The position numbers and the translations under genes are program-made. 64,000 nucleotides of DNA from Liriodendron chinense (lineage: Eukaryota > Streptophyta > Magnoliopsida > Magnoliales > Magnoliaceae), in contig ML058589.1 of NCBI GenBank assembly GCA_003013855.2, positions 124,001 through 188,000 of the forward strand. The letters are read 5' to 3'. The notes beneath the pieces are model-generated. The model saw only the letters and a list, made by a program, of their open reading frames with translations, was not told the DNA's origin and did no database searches. This document shows, piece by piece, positions 1 through 11,639 of the stretch; the stretch's first letter is position 1; each line of letters starts with the position of its first letter.

Positions 1-168
1 CATTTCATCTTCAACAGTCAGTAAGCAATCCAAGAAAACTTGCATTAATAAAAATATTTAACTGCGAGCTTTAAATGTTTCACCATTGGATGTTGTTGCA
101 AGTTAGGGCATTTAGTGAGGTTTGACTAAAAAGAGCTCCAAATAGGCGATTTGTTCACAGAAAAATCT

Positions 169-176
169 TGTGTGTG

Positions 177-266
<90 letters not shown>
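169..266. repeat. Compound microsatellite (TG)n-TC-(TA)n
   Basis: A TG run passes through a single TC into about 80 bp of TA. The open frames reading Tyr-Ile or Cys-Val repeats across it are artefacts. A compound repeat of the same architecture occurs at 41203-41283. Confidence 0.97.
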
Positions 267-267
<1 letters not shown>

Positions 268-269
<2 letters not shown>

Positions 270-2025
270 TTCCACTCATAGCTTCACTTAACACATCAAT
301 CTTTGCAAATGTTGTCAATGGTAATGAACTTAACTTCACAGTCTCACCCGTAAAAATCACAAATTAACTTGTTGTTAGGGTTCAAAATAACCTGATGTGC
401 TAGAAGATGGAACAACTTTAGAGAAGTTGATCGTCGCATAAGAAGACAAACAAACGCAGAAAAAATGCATGAAAAAGTACAAGTGAGGCCCAGCGCATCA
501 AGATGCCCTAACCAGTATAGTTCACAAATGGGGCCGACATGGACATGTGGCAGGTGGACCGAAAAACGGACACGTAGACACTTGCCTAACCTAATAGGCC
601 CAGCGCATGGGCCCACATTGTGAAATAGGGACCTCATCATCACCAAATGAAAAGTGGCCCACCGCCTCAGCTAGCCTGCCTGCAACACATAGCAGATGCG
701 CAGGACCTTTCAGTCCAGCCTGACCAAGTCTAGAATAATGTTCAAAAAGGGTGCACATGCGCGTGTCACTAACCGATGCGCTGTCAGATGCATAGTGACC
801 AGCTAATGCTCCAAACTTCGAAAGAAACCTCACTTGGCCAAACTCTAGCTGGATGCGCTGGTCCAAAGTCGAATGCACATAGATGATGCGTGTGCATCGT
901 TCCATTGACGCACTAAACGTGGCAAGCGCGGATTGGTCAATATTCCATGATTTCTGGCTCTAAATACTCCATTCACTCTTTAATTTGAGAGAGAGCATTG
1001 CTATGACCATTGGGTATTGCATTGCCTCACCAAAATTCCTGAAGCTCTTGTCAGAATCTTAAAAGAAATTTGCTGGAACCTCCAAACCCTTATCGGAATC
1101 CTCAAAAGTCCGCTAGAGTTCTAGAAGAACCACCAATGGAGTTCGAAGCCTTCACCTGAGTTACATCTTCTGGCAACCATAGGTGTGGAGGTCATTACAC
1201 TTCTGACGCATTACGGAACGAAGGGGTGGAGGGCTCAAGTTTCTTGCGCATCCGTTGAAGATCAGGCACACCCAACGTAGCAGATGATCTCGCTGGCACA
1301 TCTAATTAAAGACCTAATGCAAGTGATGAAGAACAATATAGGATATAAGGACCTCGGCACATGCAGTTCGTCAACCGACGCATCCTCCACAGCAGTCAAC
1401 CCATCCGATTTTAAAGGCAAACTCTTATTGAGCCCATGTGCTAACGCACCAGGGTGATGTGCTGACGTGCCTTGGTGACGCACTGACACGCTGGGTCCCA
1501 ACGTGCAACTTCTTACCCCGCTCCTTCAACATGACACTTTGATCAAGAAACACGTGGTTCGATCAGCCCCATTGCACAACCCATTCGTTCATCGACTAAG
1601 GTTCTAGTCACCCTGTGATGTTCCTGAAGTTAAGATTCCAACCTTCCAATCAGACGTTATATAAGTCATTATAACAATTATATGATTATTATCATTGTGC
1701 AATTGTAAGATGACCTCGATACAAGATATCGCTATGTCAAAAGAGATTATGGTCTACCATTTAAAACAATAAAAGCTCACCTTCAAAATAATAACACAAA
1801 AGTAATGTTAAGGACCACTATCCAAACTGTTCAATGTACTACCCATTAAAACTGGTATCTTTCGGTTGAGCCCTTCGAGTACACAGTCGTAGTCTAGTCT
1901 TCGCGAGGTCCCTGTCTCAATGGCGGGAGCAAGTCCAGTGTCGCACCACTCGATTAATGCTCAATGGCCTCTCATCTCATACTAGAAATGATATGGGACA
2001 TAAGCATTTGACTTGCCAAAAAATA
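268..2025. other. No gene; GCGCATC-word-rich, probably repeat-derived DNA
   Basis: No coding pattern recognised. Between about 490 and 1500 the words GCGCATC, GATGCG and GACGCA recur more than ten times. Many of them lie upstream of a TATA-like 'ctctaaatactcc' at 957-970, resembling the U3 layout of the LTRs elsewhere in this window. No LTR termini or target duplication could be fixed, so an LTR origin is only a guess. In the gene model this stretch is part of intron 4. Confidence 0.4.
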
Positions 2026-2030
2026 GTCAT

Positions 2031-3964
2031 TGTTAGTGCACTTTTCTGTGGCATACTAGTGCACCTTGTTTGTCAATTACTTAGGTCAGTGAGTCTAATG
2101 TCGGTTGAGCTTAATGAAGACGAAGACCGAAGACTCAAGTGGCCCTGCTGCATCAAGGAAGAAGATACAAGTAAAAGTGATGCCTTGGTGTGCCTTAACC
2201 TTGACCAAAACCTAACCCTTTACCTCTTAGATGACTTGCACCAACTAGGTATACCCTTAGTCGTCATCATTAGTCTTAGAACTCCATGAAAAACATGATA
2301 AGTTAGACTAATTAAAGAGGTGGAAGCTGCTGTAAACAAAACAGCTCAAACAGCAGTTTCCGATTGATCTCCGATCAATCGGACGTTGGCTCCGATAGGA
2401 CTCCGATCAATCGGATAGAAGTTCCGATCAATCGAAAATTGTTCCAGCAACCTTGAAAATCCACTGGACATATTTCTGATCAATCGAACAGTCTTCTAAT
2501 CCATCGGAAGGGGTCAGTCCGATCAATCGGACCATGTTTCGATCAATCGGAATATCCTCCAGAGAACTCTCTGGACTAAATTTTGATCAATCGGACATGT
2601 CTCCGATCAATCGGACCTTCTTCCAATCAATCGGAGATGCGCGAATGTGCCCATTTTTTTACCGTTGGAAGAAAATCTATTTAAAGATGGGGATTCGTTT
2701 TTGAGCTGTGAGAGGGGATGTTGAGGAAATAGAAGCCACCATTGCTAGAGACCATCAGAGGCTCTATCCCAAACCCATAGCAAGTCATTCTCCTTGTATT
2801 TTCATCACAAGTTTGGGCCATTCAATGACATCTTGAGAATGGACTTGTTCCCTCTTGATTCCTAGGGTTTAGACACCTTGATCATAGTTAAATCTCTTAT
2901 CTAAACACTACCTAGGAGTTCATATAGGTGTATTCCTCTAGGAAACCTATTTCCTACCATTTGTAGAGGATTCACCATTCCCTAGCACCTTGAGCATCTC
3001 CAATGGAGAACCACATGCAAGGTAGCTGATCTTGGAGCTGAAGCCTTGGCAAAGCAGCGGTGTCAAAGATCAGGGGAGCACAAGGAGAGCTGATTCAAGC
3101 ACGGGAGAGTGAGAAGAAGCAACCCAAAGCGGCGCTAGAAAGGGGCTCAATCCGACAAGTAAGGTTGTCTTGTTAAGAGTCCATTCACTCAATTCCCTGT
3201 GGGAGTTGAGTGTAGAGTTTGTTTGACAAACTCGATCTAAGGTCGTTAGCCGATCCTTGGCCTATTAGTCGGCCTAAAATCTAGGGACGTCAGCCGTTCC
3301 TTGGCACGTTAGTCGGGCCTAAACAAAGTCTCCAAGGGGGAGCCACGAACACGGGTGCAAACGTGTAGGTTAGGAGGAACCTGTAAACTCCTCGGTTGGG
3401 TGGATCCGAGTTAAAATACCTTGGTTGGGAGGAACCAGATTTAAACTCCCCAGTGAATGCCGGTGTGCTCAAAGGGGTTGAATACTTGAACCGGGAGTGG
3501 AGTAGACAAGTAGTCGAACCACTATACATCCTTGTGTTTGTGATTGTTCTTGAGCACATTTCTCTTTATACATTGTGTTTAATTGGTTAATTATTAATGC
3601 TCAGTTAGGAATGCATGCTAAGCACTTGATAGGCACATCCACACTCACAAGATGTACTTTCACTACCTCATGTTGACTTGAGCATTTCTTTATCCATCCT
3701 CTATAGTCCACATGAGTTGTTTAGACTAGGTTGCTGATTGCACTTATCGTTTGCTAGTCTCTTGATTGGACCCACTTAGGCTTGGAAGCCGAAGTGTTAA
3801 TCGCTTACGTAGTTTAATTTGTTGAATTGTTTAAGTAGGCGAAAAGAGTTTTAAAAAGGTTCTAATCACCCCCTCCTATAAGTTTAGCCATAATTCTAGT
3901 TTCTCTTTAAGCTTCCGCACGTGTATGTATAGGGTGTCGTATTAGACCACCCGACGCAATTTCA
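2031..3964 (+). mobile_element. Solo LTR of a Copia-type gag element (same family as 19630-25455)
   Basis: The LTR begins TGTTAGTGCA and ends AATTTCA. Both ends match the two LTRs of the element at 19630-25455 (TGTTAGTGCA or TGTTTGTGCA at the start, AATTTCA or AATTTTAA at the end). It is flanked by a perfect 5-bp target duplication, GTCAT at 2026-2030 and 3965-3969. No internal region lies next to it, so it is a solo LTR left by LTR-LTR recombination. A TATA-like 'ctatttaaag' lies near 2680, downstream of the palindrome cluster. Confidence 0.88.
2361..2640. repeat. U3 cluster of CGATCAATCGG palindromes
   Basis: About ten copies of TCCGATCAATCGGA, or close variants, occur in 280 bp. The core has 6-bp inverted arms (TCCGAT / ATCGGA) around CA. 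The cluster sits directly upstream of the TATA-like box of this LTR, the usual place for enhancer repeats in a U3. The homologous place in the related LTRs carries a different word (GACCGGTC). Confidence 0.85.
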
Positions 3965-3969
3965 GTCAT

Positions 3970-4993
3970 ATTTATACAAAGCTTAGCTTGGCCACCGTGG
4001 TCCCTCCTAAAAGACAAAGTTCTTACTGACTTAGTCTTTTGCCTTTTCATCAATTGTTATCAACCATTGATGTAATTAAGGGCTCATACCAGACTATGGC
4101 TCAAAATGTAAAAGAACTCGGAATCTCTAGAATAAAACTCCCCTTGCCTTATCTTCTTCGTATATATTTGTAGTCGTTTGTAAATGTCTACGAAATTCCC
4201 CATTCATCAGAAACCAAAAATATGAAAAACACATGAGTTCCTTTCGCGCATTTTCAGTTCTAACACTTGTATCCTTAATCACTTAATTTGTGTAACTTCA
4301 ACCAAAATTTGTTACTCCAACAAAGTCAGCAATAATTGATGGGGATATTCTTCTACAAAGGTCCTAATTGTATAAAAAGAAAAAAAAATTAGTTATTTTA
4401 AGTTGTCATCATATGGGATTCAATGTGTTGTCGCACATTTATATGGTCATAATTTTCTCTAATAAAAATGTAACTTATTGTAGAAAATTTTTCATGAATC
4501 GTGATAGATTTAATGTGAGTTGTTCTCTCTAACCTCGAAGTACTTTTGAAGGTTGGAATAGGATTTATGTGGATTGTGAACAACTCTAATGTACCTCGCC
4601 TTATGCCGAAAAATGGCAAGGTGTACGTGTCGAGCAATTGGTATAATTGAGGAATGAGCAAATGGAAAAGGTTGTTATGGTTGCCACAATGACAGTTAGT
4701 ACTTGCATAATGTCTGTCAGTGAATATTATCAAAGGTATTTCTCAAAAGGACCTTGACGTACGCTTAGAAAGATTATGGTTCATTAATCAGATTATTAAG
4801 CAAAGAGATATAAAATGTCAAGCACAACTAAGGTTGTCAAGGGAGTCATTTTTTGTGAAGTATTTTTTGTCATTCATGGACTAGTACTAGAGCTGTACAA
4901 CTCAAGATTCGTGGGGACCACCGACAACCCAAAAAGCTCAAGGGTCCCCCCTATCATATAAACTAAATACAAAAGTTAGCCCCATCGAAGGAA
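3970..4993. other. No gene recognised
   Basis: AT-rich sequence with no coding pattern. The frame at 4398-4733 (minus) has no recognisable domain. A hAT-like end 'tagagctgtacaac' occurs near 4890, but no partner end was found. It lies in intron 4 of the receptor kinase model. Confidence 0.5.
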
Positions 4994-4998
4994 ACCCA

Positions 4999-5265
4999 TG
5001 TTGGGATTGTGAAAGCAACTCAGAGGAGAATCAAATAAAGTTATCACAACTGCACCAAGAAAATCTAACCCCAAAAGATAAACGAATTTATGTGAAAAAC
5101 TGTTGTAGGAAAAACCATGAAAAAAAATGAATCACTGTGAAAACAAAAGTTATAAGAGATGGAGAACACTTACAAAATCACTTGGGGAGAAAACCCTAAC
5201 TTTTCTTCTCCAAAACTCTCTAACCACGTTTATAACTTAAGTGTTAAACCGTAGTCCCGATTACA

Positions 5266-5350
<85 letters not shown>

Positions 5351-5596
5351 CATGGAATTGAAAATAGAAATAAAACATGTAAAACTATGAAACTGCACGC
5401 ACCGTCAATCGGTCGAGATGGGTTGATGCACAGGTCGACCCATCGGCACCACATGTTTAACAGGTCGAACATGCCAAAAAACGTTCAGAGATTTTCACCA
5501 TAATTCTGAATTATTTCTATGTTATTTCAACCATGCTCGATCGGTCGACCTGTCAATCACCCTATTTTCTACACATATTGAAAGATCCATATAATA
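4999..5596 (-). repeat. 3' LTR of the 4999-10137 Copia element
   Basis: Aligns with 9563-10137. The outer terminus CAACA of the other LTR has become AATA here by C-to-T changes. It contains a large (TA)n expansion at 5268-5349 that its partner lacks, and GGTCGACC-type palindromes at about 5403-5560. Confidence 0.85.
5268..5349. repeat. (TA)n microsatellite
   Basis: An uninterrupted TA run of about 80 bp inside the 3' LTR. The partner LTR has only 'atatata' at the same place. Confidence 0.97.
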
Positions 5597-5669
5597 ATCT
5601 CCACCGAGGCTTCAATCATCGATTTTCATTCATCCTTTTGCTCCATCCACCATCTCTAATTCCTCTTTA

Positions 5670-7344
5670 TCATAGCTCCACTGCTTCTTGTGCACACTTT
5701 ATCTTGGCCAGACATAGAGAAGTCGTATAGAACTTGAACTTTTCTACAAGGATCACCTTCGTAGACATGTCCGCCGGATTCACGCTTGTATGAATCTTTT
5801 CTAAAGTCACCCCACCTTCCTCAAGCACCTGTCGGATAAAATGATGACGCACAACAATATGTCTAGGTTTAGAATAGTAAATCCAGTTCTTTGCCAAATT
5901 GATAGCACATGCACTATCACAATTAACCGGCACAGCCTCCTACTAAAGCCCCAACTGATTTATCATTCCCCATAACCAAAATGCTTTCTTGAATGCTTCT
6001 GTCATTGCCATGTACTCAACTTCAATAATGGAAAGATCCATCACAGACTGAAACTTTGACATCCAACTAATCGCTCCACTTGCTAGCACAAACGAGCACC
6101 CGAAAGTCGACCTTCTACTATCCAGGTACTACCCACGGAATATGAATCCACGTAGCCTACTAACTTGTCCCCTGATTTCTCAAATGTTAAGAAGTAGTCA
6201 TGCGTACCCTGAATATAACGAAGAAGCCATTTCACTGCCTTCTAGTATTGTTTGTCGGGGTTAGACATAAATCTGCTAATAACACCTACTGCATGTGAAA
6301 TATCTAGTCTCGTACAGATCATGGCATACATTAAGCTACCTACTATACTTAAATAAGGCACACAAGACATAACTTACTTTTCTTCATCTGTTATAAGACA
6401 TTGCTCCAAAGAAAGCTTAAAATGAGCCGCGTATGGAACGTCGATCAGCTTTACCTTGTCCATTCCAAACTTCACTAACACATTCTTAAGATATTCTGCC
6501 TGAGATAACTAAAGATTGCTCTTTTTCTTTTCTTTAAGTATGTCAATGTCGAGAACCCTCTTTGCAGCACCCAATCTTTCATATTAAATGTCCCTGATAA
6601 TTGAGCCTTCAGTATGTCAATCTTAGACATGCTATGACTGGAAATAAGCATGTCATCAACAAACAATACCAGGATAATGAACTTCCCATCACTTAATGTC
6701 TTAAAATAAACACAATGATCATATTCACTTCTGGTAAACCATTGACTTGTCATGAAATAATCAAATTTCTTATACCAATGCATAAGCGATTGTTTCATGC
6801 TGTACAACGACCTACTCAGCCTACAAATCTTGTTCTCTACCCCTTTCATCTCAAATCCTTCTAGTTGCTTCATGTGGGTTTTCTCTTTCAATTCCTCATG
6901 TAGGAAAGCAGTCTTTATATCCATTTATTTAAGTTGAAGGTTATATTAGGCAACCAGCACCAACACAAACCTAATAGATACTTACTTCACAACAGGTGCA
7001 AAAATCTCGCTAAAGTCGACACCATCCTTATCTGCATACCCCTTCACTACTAACCTTGCCTTGTATCTATCTTGTTTCTTCCTAAATATCCACTTGCATC
7101 CAATCACTTTGTGCCTGATGAGAAGCTCCACCAGCTCCCATATTTCATTCTTGTACAAGGAGTCCATCTCGATATGCATCGCTGCCTTCCACTTTTCGAC
7201 ACCTACATCATCAAGTACCTCCTGAAAAATAGACGGATCGCCCTCATCTATAATGAGGGTGAATACAATATTCAAGTCATCTATGTTTCTTTCTAATAAC
7301 CTACGATCCCTCGGTAGATTCCTTCTCACAGGTAGCTGCTCCAC
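5670..7344 (-). pseudogene. Copia reverse transcriptase and RNase H, broken
   Basis: Minus-strand frames at 6982-7344, 6475-6924 and 5670-5933 give, in order, the RT N-terminus (WELVELL, GCKWIFRKK, KARLVVKGY), the RT core with MDIKTAFLHEEL and the catalytic LFVDDMLI box, and the RNase H C-terminus (CDSACAINLAKN, VRHHFIRQVLEEG). These are separated by stops and frame changes, and the stretch from 5934 to 6474 is readable only in pieces. The enzyme would copy element RNA into DNA, but no intact protein can come from this copy. The YVDD-type box is preserved with F in place of Y. Classification as Copia is firm from the motif order. Confidence 0.88.
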
Positions 7345-8160
7345 CTACACCTATACATTCGTCTACGTCTCAGTATCAGCCCATGTCTCACCATTTTCAA
7401 TTTCAACGTCAATTACTGACTTTTCTAGTTGCTTGTGTTCATCCTGGAAGAATAAGAAATCCTCATCAAACCTGATGTCCTAACTAAGCGTGATCTTTTC
7501 TATAACTTGATCATATAGCCTGTATCCCTTCACATGATCACCATAGCCGACAAATACATATTTTTTTGCCATTTACTCTAACTTGTCTCTCTCAACTAAC
7601 AGTACGTGAGAGTAAGCATCACAACCAAATACTTGCAACCCCAAGTAATCTACATCATGAACACTCCACACTTCTTCTAGAATTTTATAATCTATTGTCG
7701 TAAACGATGACCGATTCACTAAGTAACAAGTCGTGTTCACAGCCTCAGTTCACATTTCCTTGCCTAACCTAGCATTATTCAACATTTTTCAGGTTCTCTC
7801 TAAGAAAGTCTAATTCATCCTTTCGACCACTATACCATTCTGCTCAAGTGTATGTCGCCTTATGTTGTGCCTCACGATCCCTTATTCCTTGCAATAGCGA
7901 TCAAATTTCTTGGAAGTAAACTCACCTCCATTATCTGTCCTCAATACCTTAAACTTACTCTATGTTTGCCTTTCCAGTATCCCTTTCCATATCTTGAAGG
8001 TGGTGAAAACAACAAATTTATTCTTCATAAAATAAACCCAAATTCTTTTAGAGACGTCGTCGATAAAGGTGTCGTCGATAAAGGTGACAAAGTACGATAA
8101 CTCTCCTCCTGAAATAACAAGTGACAACCCCCATACATCTGAATGCACATAGTCAAGCAC
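7345..8160 (-). pseudogene. Copia integrase, broken
   Basis: The frame at 7960-8160 contains the first catalytic Asp region (YVHSDVWG) and the FIDD motif of a Copia integrase core, followed downstream by weaker integrase C-terminal similarity up to the RT. The FIDD motif is duplicated (TFIDDTFIDD) through a 15-bp tandem duplication at 8056-8070 and 8071-8085. Several stops interrupt the domain. Its position between protease and RT is diagnostic of Copia rather than Gypsy. Confidence 0.8.
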
Positions 8161-8271
8161 CCCTTATATGTTTTTCTATTTTAAATAACAGTCTAGATTA
8201 ATTGTTTACTATATATATAGTGTTCACATATATGTAAATCTACACTTTTAAAAGCAAGAATAAGACCTTAG

Positions 8272-8665
8272 TCAGAAAGTACCTCCATCCCGCGCATGCC
8301 ATAAACGTGCAAATGTGGACACTACTACAACTATTACAGCTCCACTCGAGATGGTATTTCCAATCAACCTATAGATATTTTCATTCCTCTGTGCCTTCAT
8401 GATTATGAGTGCCCCTTTTGAAACTTGTAACACACAATCAAACCTAGTGAACTCGCATCCCAATGCCTCTAAAGCTTCTAGAGATATCAAAGTCTTCTTT
8501 ATCCTAAGGATGTGCCTCACACTTGTCAAAATACGTTCAATCTAACACTAACCAGCTTGTAAGCATAGTCATCGCCCAAGAACACAAATCCACCATTGTA
8601 GTCGTTGTATATAGTGAAAGCACTACGATAAGGAAATATGTGATACGATGCCCCCTGAATCCAGG
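8272..8665 (-). pseudogene. Copia protease remnant and gag-pre-integrase domain
   Basis: Reading leftward on the minus strand, a WIQGASYHIFPYRSAF segment (about 8590-8660) matches the Copia aspartic protease active-site region, but the usual Asp-Ser/Thr-Gly triad is not intact. It is followed at 8272-8529 by the gag-pre-integrase linker (GALIIMKAQRNENIYRLIG). Stops separate the parts. Confidence 0.78.
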
Positions 8666-8779
8666 ATCCATTCATTGCTAAGAAACTTGAATATGGATGC
8701 AATTAAAACATCTCAGCCATCAACATTCTCATCCTCTATGGATTCCATAGTATTGGCTACCTTGAAGATGCATCTGATT

Positions 8780-9510
8780 TCTCATTATCTTGTGATTTGC
8801 GATCCTTCTTCATATGTCCAATCTTCCCACACTTCTAGCACTTCATCTTGCACTTATCTTTGGATTTGGACCTAGTTCTCGAAGTCTCCCTCTCGCGTTC
8901 AGATTTCCTTCCCCTTGAAACCAACACTTCCTTAGAGATACCCTCACCGCCATTCTTCTTGCTTAGCTGCCTCTACTGAAGGTCTGAGATAACGGTATTG
9001 ACTTTAATGGTGTCCCTACCGTGGCACAAAGTCTTTACTAAATTCTCATAGGAATTTGGTAGGGAATTGAAAAGAATAAGGGCTCGATCTTCTTTTTTGA
9101 ACACTTCCTCCATATCCATCAACTACTAGTACACAAGTTTATTAAAGTGGCTAATGTGTTCATGAACATCAATCCCCTCCTCCATTTTCAGATCCTAAAA
9201 TTGTTGCTTCAGGTACATACAACATGAGAGAGACTTCGTTGCGTTAAGGCTCTCCAACTTCGCCCATGTTCCAGTGGCATTCTTTTTTTAAAAAACATTT
9301 TAGAGGACGTCATCTAATAGACATAACTAGATTGAGGTATTGGCCTTCTAATCCATCTTCTTCCTTCATAGTATCTGGTCGCTCGTCCTTTCTAAGGAGT
9401 GCATCGTCCAATCTTTGCTAAACTAGGAGGCCCCTCATCTTCACCTTCCATAGTTTGAAGTTGTTTTTCCTGTTGAACTTCTCGATGTCAAACTTCATAC
9501 TTGAGGCCAT
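8780..9510 (-). pseudogene. Copia gag with broken zinc knuckle
   Basis: A start at 9510 begins MASSMKFDIEKFNRKNNF, a typical Copia gag N-terminus, which hits an in-frame TAG after about 30 codons (expected Gln). The CCHC knuckle lies at about 8812-8860 as KCGKIGHMKKDR. It is preceded by an in-frame stop, and the final Cys is replaced by Arg, so it could not fold as a zinc knuckle. Gag would form the virus-like particle. Confidence 0.8.
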
Positions 9511-9562
9511 AAATACATTGTCTCAGATTTAGAATGGATTCCCAACGTTAACTCATACCACT

Positions 9563-9876
9563 TGTTGGGACCGCCGAAGCAACTCAGAGGAGAATCAAAC
9601 AAAGTAATCATATTCGCACAAAGAAATATTCAAACATAGAAGACAAACAAATTTATGTAGAAAAACTCTTGCGGGAAAAAACCATGGCATAAAGTGAATC
9701 ACTATGAAAACGAAAGTCACAAGAGATGGAGAACACTTACAAAATCACCCAGAGAGAAAACTCTAGCTTTTCTTCTACCAAAACTCTCTAAGCACATTTA
9801 GAACTCAAGTATTAAACCCTAATTCCGATTACACCCATATATATAACATGAAACCAAAAATAGAAAAAGAAAAAAA

Positions 9877-9927
<51 letters not shown>

Positions 9928-10137
9928 CTGCGAAATTGCACGCACCGTCGACCGGCTGAGATGGGTTGATGCATAGATCAACCAATCGACGCCACATGTT
10001 CGACGGTCGAACATGCCAAAAAAAGTCCAAAAAATTTCACCATAATTTTGAATTATCTCAACCTATCAAGACTCAGATTTTGACCGGTCCAAAGACCTTT
10101 TGGTCAAACTTCCACGGATCAAAGGCTCAATACAACA
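9563..10137 (-). repeat. 5' LTR of the 4999-10137 Copia element
   Basis: Begins TGTTGGGA and ends TACAACA on the plus strand, followed by the target duplication ACCCA. It carries an (AC)n expansion at 9880-9924 and palindromic GTCGACCGG/GACCGGTCC words at 9947-10090, like its partner. Confidence 0.85.
9880..9924. repeat. (AC)n microsatellite in LTR
   Basis: About 22 AC units after a 10-A run. The partner LTR has no AC repeat at this place. Confidence 0.96.
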
Positions 10138-10359
10138 ACCCAACCCAACTCTATCAAGGAAAAGATGCCCCCTAGGTAGGGGGGGAAAAGATGCCCCATA
10201 TTTCTTGTTTTTCTGTGAAGTATATGAACTTTCGCGGCCACTGATCAACGGATGGACATGCCCAACCATGGTTTTGATCATCCACACGTGTATAGAGCCT
10301 TGTCCATCTCTACAAAAGCACAACTTTGAACATGGCACAGGTGAGCAGATCCGAGCCTT

Positions 10360-11131
10360 CTATAAGGTAGGCCTCACTGATTAGATCTTCTGGCTCAAAA
10401 ATCATGCGGGGTAACTCCTCAAGTGGGCCACAGTGTACAAAACAAACTTCTAGCTAAAGCAATTTTTCCCAGCCATCCATTTGTTTTGTGTCTGCCCCAA
10501 CGGTGAAAAGGCCTGATTTTTGGACTAGATCATCTAAACAACGTGATCAGAGAGGATGGAAAGCTCCGAACCCATGTATGCCATTTGGGGACATGCAATT
10601 GCATTTAGAAGGATGAGATTTGTATTGGTCAATTGATGTGCGCTGGAGATCAATCGTGACGGTTCAAATGATGCTGTCCGGATAATCCTAACCATCCGAC
10701 TGGAGGCCACGAATGGACGGTTAGAAAGAAACTGGTTAGCTTTCCGAGTTCAACAGTTGAAAAACTAATATAAGGTGGACCTCACTGATTAGATCTTCTG
10801 GCTTGAAAGGCTAACTCCAAAGTGGAACACGGTGTACAAAACAAACTTACAGACAAAGCAAGTTTTTCCGGCCAACGGTGAAAAGGCCTGATTTTTAGGC
10901 TAGAAGATCTACACAACGTTGGCAGCGGAGGAAATGCCCCCGAATCCTATACATATGCCATTGTGGGACGTGCATATAGACGATGAGATTTGTATTGTTC
11001 ATTTGATGTCCCCTGGAGATAAATCGTGGCAGTCCAAATGATGCTGATTGGATAATCTTAACCTTCCAATTGGAGGCCATGAATGGACGGTTAGTAAGAA
11101 ATTGGTCCGATTTCCATGTTCAACGGTTGGA
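10360..11131. repeat. Tandem duplication, about 400-bp and 360-bp copies
   Basis: The block beginning 'cctcactgattagatcttct' at about 10370 is repeated from about 10779. Both copies share in order the 'gtgtacaaaacaaactt', 'aacggtgaaaaggcctgattttt', 'gatgagatttgtattg' and 'aatggacggttag' segments. The copies have clearly diverged. No coding content; part of intron 4. Confidence 0.85.
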
Positions 11132-11639
11132 AATTTAGATACGATTTCCCCCTCAGCGACTTTTGGGGAATGAGCCATCCACAAGGGTTCCATAATTAGG
11201 ACGGTCTGCAGATGGTTTATACGTAAAGGACAAGTTGCATTGGTTGCATCCTAGCCACCAATTGAAGGCGTTGGTGGGCTTTTATTTATAACCGCCCATT
11301 AACACCCTCATTGGTTCCATCCTAGCCGTTGGACCTGCTCATTCTTGGTCTCATGTGATCAACCAGATCTTAGAAATGGAATGGACGGAGTTGATGAACA
11401 GATACGTCACGGCGGGCCCCTCCACAGCTCGGTATGGACGCTCTGAGGAAGGTATGGACGCAAAGCGTCCATACTGAGGAAGGACGCAATCGACTTCTCA
11501 CAGCGTCCATACTGAGGAAGGACGCAATCCGACTCCCGTCAGAAGTCCCTGAAATCGATGGCAGGGTCATCCTGACTGGTGCATTCCTTTTTAGCACGGA
11601 AAATTCCATGCTAGGCCCAACCGATCAACCATCGGATTT
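11132..11639. other. No gene; short direct repeat
   Basis: Nothing coding recognised. A 27-bp word beginning 'agcgtccatactgaggaagg' is repeated at about 11464 and 11502. A GGGTCC/GGCCC-rich intronic stretch. Confidence 0.6.

Larger units (their letters stand above)
4999..10137 (-). mobile_element. Decayed Ty1/Copia LTR retrotransposon
   Basis: Full structure on the minus strand. LTRs lie at 4999-5596 and 9563-10137, both starting TGTTGGGA on the plus strand. The element is flanked by ACCCA at 4994-4998 and 10138-10142. The primer site TGGTATGAGTTA (complement of 9549-9560, initiator-Met type) adjoins the 5' LTR. A GGTGGAGAT polypurine tract (5597-5605 region) adjoins the 3' LTR. Domain order gag, protease, integrase, RT, RNase H is that of Copia. 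Every domain carries stops or frameshifts and the LTRs have diverged strongly, so this is an old insertion. Confidence 0.9.

Noticed and set aside
170..367. Tyr-Ile repeat proteins across TA microsatellites (also at 5230-5472)
   Set aside because: Simple-sequence artefacts; both strands are open because of the repeat.
4889..4905. hAT-like end 'tagagctgtacaac' near 4890
   Set aside because: No matching inverted end or 8-bp duplication found nearby.
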